This document shows, in pieces, positions 8,718-15,150 of a DNA stretch of 33,766 nt. Made by a program: the position numbers and the translations under genes. Position 1 is the stretch's first letter. Each line of letters opens with the position of its first letter. The notes below the pieces were generated by a model, which searched no databases, was not told the DNA's origin, and saw nothing but the letters and a program-made list of their open reading frames with translations. The stretch covers positions 1-33,766 of the forward strand of contig CALVQX010000006.1 of assembly GCA_944358405.1 (NCBI GenBank). Reading direction: 5' to 3'. The DNA comes from an uncultured Bacilli bacterium (lineage in GTDB: Bacteria > Bacillota_I > Bacilli_A > RF39 > UBA660).

Positions 8718-9449
8718 ATGCGATTTTTATTAAAATTTGCTTATGATGGAAGTAATTATAGTGGTTACCAAATTCAACCTGGGAAAAATACAATCCAAGA
8801 GCAATTAGAAAATGCCCTGAAAAAGATTAATAATGGAGAAAAAACACCCTTAGTAGCAACAGGGAGAACGGATAAAGGAGTTCATGCACTATGCCAATAT
8901 GGACATGTAGATATGAATGTTAAAATTAATGAAAAGCAAATGAAAAGAGCAATGAATAGTAATCTTCCTCCGGATATTCATGTAATAGAAGCAAAAACAG
9001 TAGCGGATGATTTCCATGCCAGATATCAAGTAAAAGAAAAAGAATATCAATACGATATAAATGTTGGTGAATATAATCCATTAGAAAAAAATTACAAATT
9101 TCAATATAATCATCAGTTAAATATAGAAAGTATGCAACAGGCAATCCAATATTTTTTAGGAACTCATGACTTTAGAGCCTTTGTAACAGAAAATAAAGAG
9201 AGAAAAAATTGTATTAGAACCATAAAAAAAGCCACAATAAAGCAAAAGAAAGAAACTGTAACAATCACATTTTGTGGAGATGGATTTCTTCGCTATCAAG
9301 TGCGAAACATGGTAGGTTTATTAATTAGAGTAGGTGAAAATAAAATTCCTCCACAGAGTGTAGAAAAAATACTAGAAAGTAAAGATAGAACAAAATCAGG
9401 AAAAACTGCACCAGCCGAAGGATTATATTTAACCAAAGTAAGATACTAA
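8718..9449 (+). CDS. truA: tRNA pseudouridine(38-40) synthase TruA
   Basis: TruA makes pseudouridine at positions 38-40 of the tRNA anticodon stem. The catalytic aspartate is D52 in the motif GRTDKGVHA (residues 49-57). The C-terminal FLRYQVRNMVGLLIRVGE and the TAPAEGLYLTKVRY ending are typical. The 243-residue length is normal, and the start follows AAAGGAGGAGAAAT. Position after the EcfA-like pair and before rplM-rpsI matches the conserved Bacillota order. Confidence 0.97.
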   Translation: MRFLLKFAYDGSNYSGYQIQPGKNTIQEQLENALKKINNGEKTPLVATGRTDKGVHALCQYGHVDMNVKINEKQMKRAMNSNLPPDIHVIEAKTVADDFHARYQVKEKEYQYDINVGEYNPLEKNYKFQYNHQLNIESMQQAIQYFLGTHDFRAFVTENKERKNCIRTIKKATIKQKKETVTITFCGDGFLRYQVRNMVGLLIRVGENKIPPQSVEKILESKDRTKSGKTAPAEGLYLTKVRY

Positions 9450-9470
9450 AAAAATTGATAGAAGAATCAA

Positions 9471-9535
9471 AAAAGCAAATCATTATGAACTGAATCTCAA
9501 AAGTTGAACAGTTTATATTAATATGATTTGCTTTT
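9471..9535. terminator. Bidirectional terminator between truA and the DUF5661 gene
   Basis: AAAAGCAAATCAT (9471-9483) and ATGATTTGCTTTT (9523-9535) form a perfect 13-bp stem, with a smaller inner AACTG/CAGTT stem in the 39-base loop. T-rich sequence follows the stem on both strands, as expected between convergent genes. Confidence 0.7.
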
Positions 9536-9546
9536 AAAAATTTTAA

Positions 9547-9813
9547 TTACTTTTCCCAGGATTTCTTTTTCAAAAACATTTCAAAAACTTTTAATCCATA
9601 ATTTTTATTATAATAATTAGGAAATTCATTTAAATGTGCTAGAGCAATCTTTGCTGTTGTAATTAAATCATTATTGGTTACATTAGTTTGAGGATGCACA
9701 GTACCGTGTTCCGATTCTATATTAATACCCTCTAGAAATTCTAATGGAGTATACTTATCGAAAGAAACACCTAGTACTGCTGCTGCATACATGGCATCGT
9801 TCATATTAAACAT
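9547..9813 (-). CDS. DUF5661 family protein (unknown function)
   Basis: This 88-residue soluble protein carries the sequence pattern LEFLEGINIESEHG ... NVTNNDLITTAKIALAHLNEFPNYY, which I recognise as the DUF5661 family. That family is small, found in bacteria and phages, and has no established role. His and Glu residues in the EHG and AHLNE segments are the conserved features visible. The gene is transcribed away from the next operon and ends at a shared terminator with truA. A 14-base inverted repeat (9838-9851) sits upstream. Family call is from memory of the motif. Confidence 0.7.
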   Translation of the reverse strand: MFNMNDAMYAAAVLGVSFDKYTPLEFLEGINIESEHGTVHPQTNVTNNDLITTAKIALAHLNEFPNYYNKNYGLKVFEMFLKKKSWEK

Positions 9814-9837
9814 AGTATCACCAATATATTATATGTT

Positions 9838-9851
9838 TAACCACTTGGTTA
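9838..9851. repeat. Inverted repeat upstream of the DUF5661 gene
   Basis: TAACCA and TGGTTA are 6-base arms around a CT centre. It lies just upstream of a minus-strand TATAAT (9828-9833), about where a repressor or activator could bind. No regulator gene is adjacent. Confidence 0.35.
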
Positions 9852-9952
9852 GTTTTATCAATATTCTCTTTTTATTCTGTAAACTTTTTCAATTTAAAGT
9901 AGATTTTCCTCTATAAGATTGCTCCCTTGAAATAACAAATCCTACAAAATAA

Positions 9953-9981
9953 TTGATTTTTTTTGTGTTTTATGGTATAAT
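9953..9981 (+). promoter_or_regulatory. SigA-type promoter of the unknown two-gene operon
   Basis: TTGATT (9953-9958), a 17-base spacer and TATAAT (9976-9981) preceded by TGG give a near-consensus vegetative promoter with an extended -10. It is about 40 bases before the start codon. Confidence 0.8.
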
Positions 9982-10021
9982 AAGCACACTCAAAAGAAAT
10001 GAGTAAAAGGGGTTGTCGGAA

Positions 10022-10873
10022 ATGGAAAAAGAGGTCAAAGAAGAAGGTAGAAAATCAGATATAATAACGCAGAGTAAAAACTGGATAAAAAATAAATTGG
10101 CAAAATGGAATAGTACTGAAAACAAAATAAGAATATGTGAAAAATTAGGTGCTACAAAATTTCAAAGAGTGGTGTTCAAAGCAGAAGAAAAAAAATTCAA
10201 AATACTAAAGAAAATATGTCCAAATTTCATACAACATTATGATAATTGGTGTAATCGAAAAAGAGACAAACTATTGAAAAAATATCACTCAGAAGAGAAT
10301 CAAAGAAAAATTATAGAGTATTATCGAAGCCAAAAACTACTAGCAAGAAAAGAATGGATAAGGGAAGAAAATAGAAACTATCACATGGATCAAAATAACC
10401 CAATGGAATTCATAGAGTACTTAGAATGGAACAAAGAAATTCATCAAAATGGACTCAAAAAAAATATAATTACGCTCCCATTATTAAGTGCTGCAACCAT
10501 ATGTGGATTTGCACCAGCAATACCTTTTTTAATGCTAGAAGCAGGTAGCACTTTTATTAATTTTCAATGTGTAAATATTCAAAATTATAATATCTATCGT
10601 TTTCGTCAAAAAGAAGAAAAACTAAAGAAATTACAAGACCAAAAGCATAAAAGAGATCTCAAAAAATATGGAGAGGCAGCAAAAATAATTGGAGAAAGCT
10701 TAGATAAAACAACAGAAATTCCTAGCTTAGAAGAGATAATAGATAATATAAAAACCCCTGAGCAGTTACAACAGCTAAGAAATTTAAGACAAGCAATTTT
10801 ATCTACTATGGTAATAAATGATCGAATCAAAGAATCAAATATAAAAGGAGGAAAAAAATATGGACGTAATTAG
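10022..10873 (+). CDS. Hypothetical basic protein with a central hydrophobic segment
   Basis: I do not recognise this protein. It has about 283 residues, is very rich in Lys, Glu and Arg, and is predicted mostly helical or coiled. One hydrophobic stretch (LPLLSAATICGFAPAIPFLM, roughly residues 155-180) could be a hairpin or single membrane segment. The ATG at 10022 is chosen because AAAAGGGG lies about 9 bases before it; a TTG at 10013 would add three residues but has no spacing to that site. The next gene overlaps by 14 bases, so the two form an operon of unknown role between truA and rplM. Confidence 0.75.
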   Translation: MEKEVKEEGRKSDIITQSKNWIKNKLAKWNSTENKIRICEKLGATKFQRVVFKAEEKKFKILKKICPNFIQHYDNWCNRKRDKLLKKYHSEENQRKIIEYYRSQKLLARKEWIREENRNYHMDQNNPMEFIEYLEWNKEIHQNGLKKNIITLPLLSAATICGFAPAIPFLMLEAGSTFINFQCVNIQNYNIYRFRQKEEKLKKLQDQKHKRDLKKYGEAAKIIGESLDKTTEIPSLEEIIDNIKTPEQLQQLRNLRQAILSTMVINDRIKESNIKGGKKYGRN

Positions 10874-11159
10874 AACGACAACAACATTTGGAGGAGTAAC
10901 GACTACTGGTGCACTTTGTCTTGATAAGGAAGGACAGATAAGACCAAAAGGAGTAGGAACAACTCTTGGAACAACAGCAACCACTTCTACTTCTATGGTA
11001 TTACAAGAAATTAGTTCTCAACAAGTAATAAACAACGCATATGCCTACTTAGAATCACTATCAGTAGAAGAGTTAGCTGAACTAGATGAACTAATGAATC
11101 ATAAGGAAAAAGAATTTACATCTGATGTGCCAAAAGAAGAAATTACAAGACATATATAA
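10860..11159 (+). CDS. Hypothetical Thr-rich small protein
   Basis: I do not recognise this 99-residue protein. The first 47 residues are unusually rich in Thr and Gly, with two similar patches (RTTTTFGGVTTTG and VGTTLGTTATTSTS). The second half is acidic and probably helical (LESLSVEELAELDELMNHKEKEF). There is no signal peptide or membrane segment. The start ATG follows AAAGGAGG and lies inside the upstream gene, which suggests coupled translation and a shared function. A terminator follows closely. Confidence 0.7.
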   Translation: MDVIRTTTTFGGVTTTGALCLDKEGQIRPKGVGTTLGTTATTSTSMVLQEISSQQVINNAYAYLESLSVEELAELDELMNHKEKEFTSDVPKEEITRHI

Positions 11160-11190
11160 AAGTCGAAAAAATATAGGAGTTTTTCTTGAT

Positions 11191-11227
11191 AAAAGAATAA
11201 AAAGTATTGCTTTTTCATTCTTTTTTT
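11191..11227 (+). terminator. Strong intrinsic terminator overlapping the rplM promoter
   Basis: AAAAGAATAAAAAG (11191-11204) pairs with the segment 11210-11224 in a 14-bp stem with one bulged C, then T residues continue to 11227. The -35 element of the rplM promoter (11207-11212) lies in the loop and 3' arm. Confidence 0.75.
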
Positions 11228-11235
11228 AGTATAAT
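11207..11235 (+). promoter_or_regulatory. SigA-type promoter of rplM-rpsI
   Basis: TTGCTT (11207-11212) and TATAAT (11230-11235) are separated by 17 bases. Transcription would start near 11242, giving a leader of about 70 bases before rplM. Confidence 0.8.
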
Positions 11236-11241
11236 CATAAT

Positions 11242-11309
11242 CGGTACATTCGACATCCCCACATAAATTAGGCCCTGGGAAAGCCTGATTTAAGTTAAAA
11301 GGAGAGAAA
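11242..11309 (+). promoter_or_regulatory. Structured rplM leader (candidate L13 leader)
   Basis: The leader contains a 9-bp hairpin, AAATTAGGC (11265-11273) with GCCTGATTT (11283-11291), one G-T pair, loop CCTGGGAAA. The loop GGGA can pair with TCCC upstream at about 11246-11249, suggesting a pseudoknot or alternative fold. Leaders in front of rplM are known in low-GC Gram-positives (Rfam L13_leader) and are thought to allow autoregulation. Whether this one belongs to that family I cannot confirm by eye. Confidence 0.5.
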
Positions 11310-11312
11310 TTT

Positions 11313-11744
11313 ATGAAAAGTTATATTCAAAAGAAAGAAACTGTAGAACGCAAATGGTATGTGATCGACGCAGAAGGAAAATCTTTAGGACGTGTAGCTT
11401 CACTTGCAGCTACATATTTACGTGGTAAACATAAACCAACCTATACGCCACATATTGATTGTGGAGATAATATCATCATTATCAATGCAGAAAAAGTAAA
11501 TCTTACCGGAAATAAATTAAATGATAAAATTTACTATAACCATTCAATGTATCAAGGTGGATTAAGAGAAAGAACTGCCAAAGTAATGAGAGAAAAATAT
11601 CCAACGGAAATGATCGAAAGAGCAGTGAAAGGAATGCTTCCACACAATAGATTAGGAAGACAAATGTACAAGAAACTATTTGTATATGCAGGAAGCACAC
11701 ACAAGCATGAGGCACAAAAGCCAGAATTGCTTGAAGTGAAATAG
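11313..11744 (+). CDS. rplM: 50S ribosomal protein L13
   Basis: L13 is an early-assembling large-subunit protein. The 143 residues include [35 protein letters not shown] and the [21 protein letters not shown] stretch, all typical. The start has the site AAAAGGAGAG. It forms the conserved two-gene operon with rpsI 13 bases downstream, transcribed from its own promoter through a structured leader. Confidence 0.98.
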   Translation: MKSYIQKKETVERKWYVIDAEGKSLGRVASLAATYLRGKHKPTYTPHIDCGDNIIIINAEKVNLTGNKLNDKIYYNHSMYQGGLRERTAKVMREKYPTEMIERAVKGMLPHNRLGRQMYKKLFVYAGSTHKHEAQKPELLEVK

Positions 11745-11757
11745 GAGGGTTTAAGCT

Positions 11758-12183
11758 ATGGCAAAAGAAAAGAAGAATGTTTACACTGGAACTGGACATA
11801 GAAAAACAAGTGTAGCACGTGTTACCTTAACTCCAGGAACTGGAAAAATCACAGTAAATGGAAGAGATGTAAGAGAGTATTTTCCATCTGAAATTTGTGT
11901 AATGGACTTATCTCAACCATTAGTATTAACAAATACAAAAGATATGTTTGATGTAGATGCAAAAGTAAGTGGTGGTGGATATACTGGTCAAACTGGAGCG
12001 ATCCGTCATGGTATTACAAAAGCATTATTACAATACGATTCAACGACACCAGCTGATTCAGAAAATAGTTTTAGAAAAGTACTAAAGGTAGCTGGATTTA
12101 TTACTAGAGATCCTCGTAAGAAAGAACGTAAAAAACCAGGATTGAAAAAAGCACGTCGTGCACCACAATTCTCAAAACGTTAA
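11758..12183 (+). CDS. rpsI: 30S ribosomal protein S9
   Basis: S9 is a small-subunit head protein whose C-terminal tail reaches the P-site tRNA. The diagnostic features are the [13 protein letters not shown]-terminal region, [17 protein letters not shown] in the middle and the basic end RRAPQFSKR. The 141-residue length is slightly above the usual 130, due to about ten extra N-terminal residues ([10 protein letters not shown]). AGGAGG precedes the ATG, and a clear terminator follows. Confidence 0.98.
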   Translation: MAKEKKNVYTGTGHRKTSVARVTLTPGTGKITVNGRDVREYFPSEICVMDLSQPLVLTNTKDMFDVDAKVSGGGYTGQTGAIRHGITKALLQYDSTTPADSENSFRKVLKVAGFITRDPRKKERKKPGLKKARRAPQFSKR

Positions 12184-12194
12184 AAAACAGTTTC

Positions 12195-12221
12195 AAGAGT
12201 GTTTATCTACACTCTTTTTTT
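12195..12221 (+). terminator. Intrinsic terminator after rpsI
   Basis: AAGAGTGT and ACACTCTT form an 8-bp stem around a six-base loop, followed by an uninterrupted T run to 12221. Confidence 0.85.
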
Positions 12222-12247
12222 GATCCGAAAGAGCAAAAATATAAAAT

Positions 12248-12258
12248 TTGCATATAAT
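12248..12258 (+). promoter_or_regulatory. Possible promoter element for the lysis-type cassette
   Basis: TTGCATATAAT contains a consensus -10 (TATAAT, 12253-12258) but no clear -35. The identical 11 bases occur in front of the CwlD-like amidase gene at 14252-14262. Confidence 0.35.
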
Positions 12259-12275
12259 ACTACGAGGAGGTCAAA

Positions 12276-12620
12276 ATGTTGAAATTAGAATACTTACAAC
12301 AACTTCTTGTGATAGCAATCGCACTAAGTGTAATAACGTGTGCCTTTATCCAAAAAACAAAAAGTTGCTTTAAATGCAGTAAATATTTATGTTTCTATTC
12401 ATTTATAGTAAATATGTTATTTGGAATAGTTTTTTGCATTAGCTTTACAGAAATTAATTTTCCAACAAGCCTATGGGTAGGTTTTTTCTCTTATGTAGGA
12501 GCAGACACAATCTATAAAAGCTTAGAAGGAAAACTATCCTCTCATAGTGATATTGTTAACAAAAAAACAGTAACAATTTCAACAGATAATTTAATTAATA
12601 AGGAGGAAGAAGAAAGCTGA
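12276..12620 (+). CDS. Holin-like membrane protein
   Basis: This 114-residue protein has an N-terminal membrane segment (LLVIAIALSVITCAFI), a short Cys-containing loop (CFKCSKYLC), a second segment (IVNMLFGIVFCISF) and a third weaker one ending GFFSYVGADTIYKSLEGKL. The last motif is typical of holins found in Bacillota phages. Holins permeabilise the membrane so a cytoplasmic endolysin can reach the wall. The stop TGA overlaps the ATG of the endolysin-like gene in ATGA-like fashion, and GAGGAGG precedes the start. Holin identity rests on size, topology, the C-terminal motif and the neighbour. Confidence 0.65.
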   Translation: MLKLEYLQQLLVIAIALSVITCAFIQKTKSCFKCSKYLCFYSFIVNMLFGIVFCISFTEINFPTSLWVGFFSYVGADTIYKSLEGKLSSHSDIVNKKTVTISTDNLINKEEEES

Positions 12621-13327
12621 TGGAAAAACCAATCTATCCAAGTAGCAATATGCGCATTACTCAAGGTTATGGGGAAGGAACGCATAAAGACAGTTATGCC
12701 ATAGATGATGCTGGAAAAGATACAGGAATTGATCCAATCAAAGCACCATTTACAGGTATAATAAAAAAGATCTACACAAATGATGCAAATGAAGTATGGC
12801 TAGAAAGTGCAGAAGAAGTTGAATATCCAGATGGAACAATAGACTATATGACGGTAATGTTTGCCCATTGTAATGATGTAAATAGCTTATTTGTAGGAAA
12901 AAGAATTGAACAAGGAGAAGAGTTCTATTCAGAAGGGACAAAAGGAAATGCTTCAGGAAACCATTGTCATATCGAATGTGGACAAGGAAAATTTACTGAT
13001 CCCGGATGGTATAAAAATAATTCGGGATACTATTCGATGAATAATGGAAAACCTCCAGAAGAATGTCTGTGGGTGGATGATAGTATAAATGTAATAGATA
13101 ATCATAATTACAATTTCAAGTTAATAGAAGAAAAGGAAGAAGAATCATCTTTAGAAAATGAATCAGCAACCGAGGAAGGTTCCAATGATTTACAAAATGC
13201 TCCAGAAGAGGATGAGATTATATCAAAAGATGAATCTGAGAAAAAAGCAAAATTAATATATACCTGTAAAAAGACAGATTTATATGGAATTTATCTAAAA
13301 GAAAATCAAAATGTCTACATCGACTAA
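12620..13327 (+). CDS. M23-like peptidase / endolysin
   Basis: The N-terminal 150 residues look like a LytM/M23 zinc peptidase, which cuts peptidoglycan cross-bridges. The expected metal and catalytic residues are visible: H22 and D29 (GTHKDSYAID), the His of FAHC near residue 83, and the HxH pair GNHCHIE near 115-117. There is no signal peptide, as expected for a holin-dependent endolysin. A Glu/Ser-rich linker (about 165-205) leads to a short C-terminal module (LIYTCKKTDLYGIYL) that might bind the wall. The start overlaps the holin-like gene by one base. No other phage genes are nearby, so the pair seems domesticated or a remnant. Confidence 0.75.
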   Translation: MEKPIYPSSNMRITQGYGEGTHKDSYAIDDAGKDTGIDPIKAPFTGIIKKIYTNDANEVWLESAEEVEYPDGTIDYMTVMFAHCNDVNSLFVGKRIEQGEEFYSEGTKGNASGNHCHIECGQGKFTDPGWYKNNSGYYSMNNGKPPEECLWVDDSINVIDNHNYNFKLIEEKEEESSLENESATEEGSNDLQNAPEEDEIISKDESEKKAKLIYTCKKTDLYGIYLKENQNVYID

Positions 13328-13357
13328 AAATGAAGTGATTATCACCTCATTTTTTTA
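13328..13357. terminator. Terminator between the endolysin gene and the ZIP gene
   Basis: AAATGAAGTG (13328-13337) pairs with CACCTCATTT (13343-13352) with one mismatch around a five-base loop, then Ts to 13357. It serves the + strand gene best and overlaps the end of the convergent ZIP transporter gene. Confidence 0.65.
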
Positions 13358-14167
13358 TCCTAACGCAACATCTAAAATCATCATAATAGAAAAGCCAATT
13401 AAAGTAAATAAAGCCATCAAATCCTTTTTCTTATTAGTTTGGCTCTCAGGAATTAACTCTTCTACAACAACATAGATCATAGCTCCTGCGGCAAAAGCTA
13501 ATAAAAAGGGTAGTAGGCTCTGAATTTTTAATACTAAAATCGCACCAATAACTGCCGAAATCGGTTCTACAAATCCACTTAACTGTCCGAAAAAGAATGC
13601 TTTTTTTCTAGATAATCCTTCTCTACGCAAGGGAAGACTGACAGCACTACCTTCTGGAAAATTTTGTAGACCAATTCCTAAAGCTAAAGTTAAGGCAGAA
13701 GCTAAGGTTGCTCCTTCCAAGTGATAAGCCAAAGAACCAAAAGCCACCCCAACTACAAGACCTTCTGGAATATTATGAAGTGTAATAGAAAAGACGAGCA
13801 TCAAACATCTCTTCAAACGACTAGTAGTTGCTACAGAGGAGTCTTTTTTTTGTCTTTTAGAGCAAAAATCATAAATTTTATCTCCTAAAAATAACAATAA
13901 TCCTCCACTAAAAAATCCTAAAAATACTATAAGACAAGCTATCATTTGCATATTTTGTGCCATTTCGATCGCTGGGCTTAATAAAGACCAAAAGGAAGCA
14001 GCGATCATAACACCTGCAGAAAATCCCAACAAGGCATCCATAATTCCTTTTTTCACTTCTTTAAAAAAGAAAACAATACTAGCCCCAAGCATCGTAACAC
14101 CCCAGGTAAATAAAGTAGCAAGCAATGCCTGATAAACTGGAGATAAGTCATGAAAAAAATTAACCAT
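13355..14167 (-). CDS. ZIP family divalent metal transporter
   Basis: This is a 270-residue integral membrane protein of the ZIP (ZupT/GufA-like) family, which brings Zn2+, Fe2+ or Mn2+ into the cytoplasm. The metal-binding motifs of the central helices are present as HNIPEGLVVGVAFG and QNFPEGSAVSLPLRREG; the second has Asn where many ZIPs have His, as in GufA-type proteins. A Ser/Lys-rich loop (SKRQKKDSSVATTSRLKR) lies between helices 3 and 4 and carries a single cysteine. The gene is monocistronic on the minus strand, convergent with the endolysin-like gene. Confidence 0.9.
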   Translation of the reverse strand: MVNFFHDLSPVYQALLATLFTWGVTMLGASIVFFFKEVKKGIMDALLGFSAGVMIAASFWSLLSPAIEMAQNMQMIACLIVFLGFFSGGLLLFLGDKIYDFCSKRQKKDSSVATTSRLKRCLMLVFSITLHNIPEGLVVGVAFGSLAYHLEGATLASALTLALGIGLQNFPEGSAVSLPLRREGLSRKKAFFFGQLSGFVEPISAVIGAILVLKIQSLLPFLLAFAAGAMIYVVVEELIPESQTNKKKDLMALFTLIGFSIMMILDVALG

Positions 14168-14251
14168 TAAACTTCACCATTATAAAGTATTCTATTAAGC
14201 AAAACAAAGTATGGGCACGTATCATAAGAGAGGAAAGAAATTCCATATAAA

Positions 14252-14262
14252 TTGCATATAAT
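14252..14262 (+). promoter_or_regulatory. Possible promoter element for the CwlD-like gene
   Basis: TTGCATATAAT carries a consensus -10 but no recognisable SigA -35, and no SigE or SigG -35 at the spacing those factors need. The same 11 bases precede the holin-like gene. Confidence 0.35.
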
Positions 14263-14277
14263 TAATAGGTGATGAAG

Positions 14278-14961
14278 ATGTTAAAAAGAAAATATTATAC
14301 TCTGATTATTACAATATTAATCTTATTACTTTTATCAATTCAAATGATTTCTGCCAAAACTTTGCCCTTAATGGGAATAATAATAACGATTGATCCAGGA
14401 CATGGTGGAAGAGATTCCGGAACTCTTTATGGAGATATATTAGAAAAAGATCTAAATTTAGCAATATCGAAACAATTAGAAGAAGAGTTAAGTAAAAATG
14501 GAGCTATTACATATATGACTAGAAATGATGACATTGATTTATCTTCGATCTATGATTCTAGAAAGAAAAGAGGAGATTTATATAGAAGACTTTTATTAAT
14601 AAAAAACAATAACAGTGATCTATATTTATCAATTCATATTAATTGGTATCAAAATAGTACTTATAAAGGAGCTGAAGTATTGTATCACTCAATTAATCCA
14701 GAAAATGAACTCCTAGCAAACTCTATTATGAAAGAATTTGAAACAACATTAGGAAGTACAAGAGAAGTAAAAAAAACAGATCTTTATATGTATAAAAACA
14801 CAACAACTCCAGGAGTTTTAATAGAATGTGGCTATCTTTCGAATAGTACAGAAAGAAGTTTATTACAAGATGAAAAATATCAAAAAAAGATTGCCTCTGC
14901 TATTACAGAAGGTGTGATTAATTACCTAAAAGAACAAAAAAAATTAAAATATATTGTTTAA
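14278..14961 (+). CDS. cwlD: CwlD-like N-acetylmuramoyl-L-alanine amidase (Amidase_3)
   Basis: Amidase_3 enzymes use zinc to cleave the bond between muramic acid and L-alanine. Zinc ligands and the catalytic Glu are visible: DPGHGGRDSG (His), EKDLNL (Glu), SIHINWY (His) and VLIECGYLSN (Glu). A signal anchor (YYTLIITILILLLLSIQMISA) leads the protein. B. subtilis cwlD, a spore cortex amidase gene, also lies just downstream of rplM-rpsI, so this is a positional match. ATG 14278 is chosen because AGGTGA at 14267 is properly spaced; GTG 14269 and ATG 14272 are alternatives. A sporulation role is uncertain here. Confidence 0.82.
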   Translation: MLKRKYYTLIITILILLLLSIQMISAKTLPLMGIIITIDPGHGGRDSGTLYGDILEKDLNLAISKQLEEELSKNGAITYMTRNDDIDLSSIYDSRKKRGDLYRRLLLIKNNNSDLYLSIHINWYQNSTYKGAEVLYHSINPENELLANSIMKEFETTLGSTREVKKTDLYMYKNTTTPGVLIECGYLSNSTERSLLQDEKYQKKIASAITEGVINYLKEQKKLKYIV

Positions 14962-15083
14962 AATAAAAATAAGAAATAAAATGAGAGTAAATACAGAAAA
15001 AATTGAATTCATTTTATTTTGTTCCAATCATTTTTAAAATAGTATCATAGTAAAAATTATAAATAAATCCGAAAAAATATATG

Positions 15084-15112
15084 TTGTAAAAACAGTAAAA
15101 AAAAGATATAAT
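15084..15112 (+). promoter_or_regulatory. SigA-type promoter of the type VII secretion operon
   Basis: TTGTAA (15084-15089), a 17-base spacer and TATAAT (15107-15112) lie 38 bases before the GTG start of essC. The gap from the amidase gene (14962-15083) holds only a weak AT-rich inverted repeat (14974-14984 with 15009-15019). Confidence 0.75.
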
Positions 15113-15150
15113 TAAGCTAGAGTAAAAAGATAAGCAAGGTTGGTGATAAA

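Noticed and set aside
14230-14262. SigE or SigG sporulation promoter before the CwlD-like gene
   Set aside because: CATATAAT resembles the SigE -10, but no matching -35 is found at 13-18 bases upstream.
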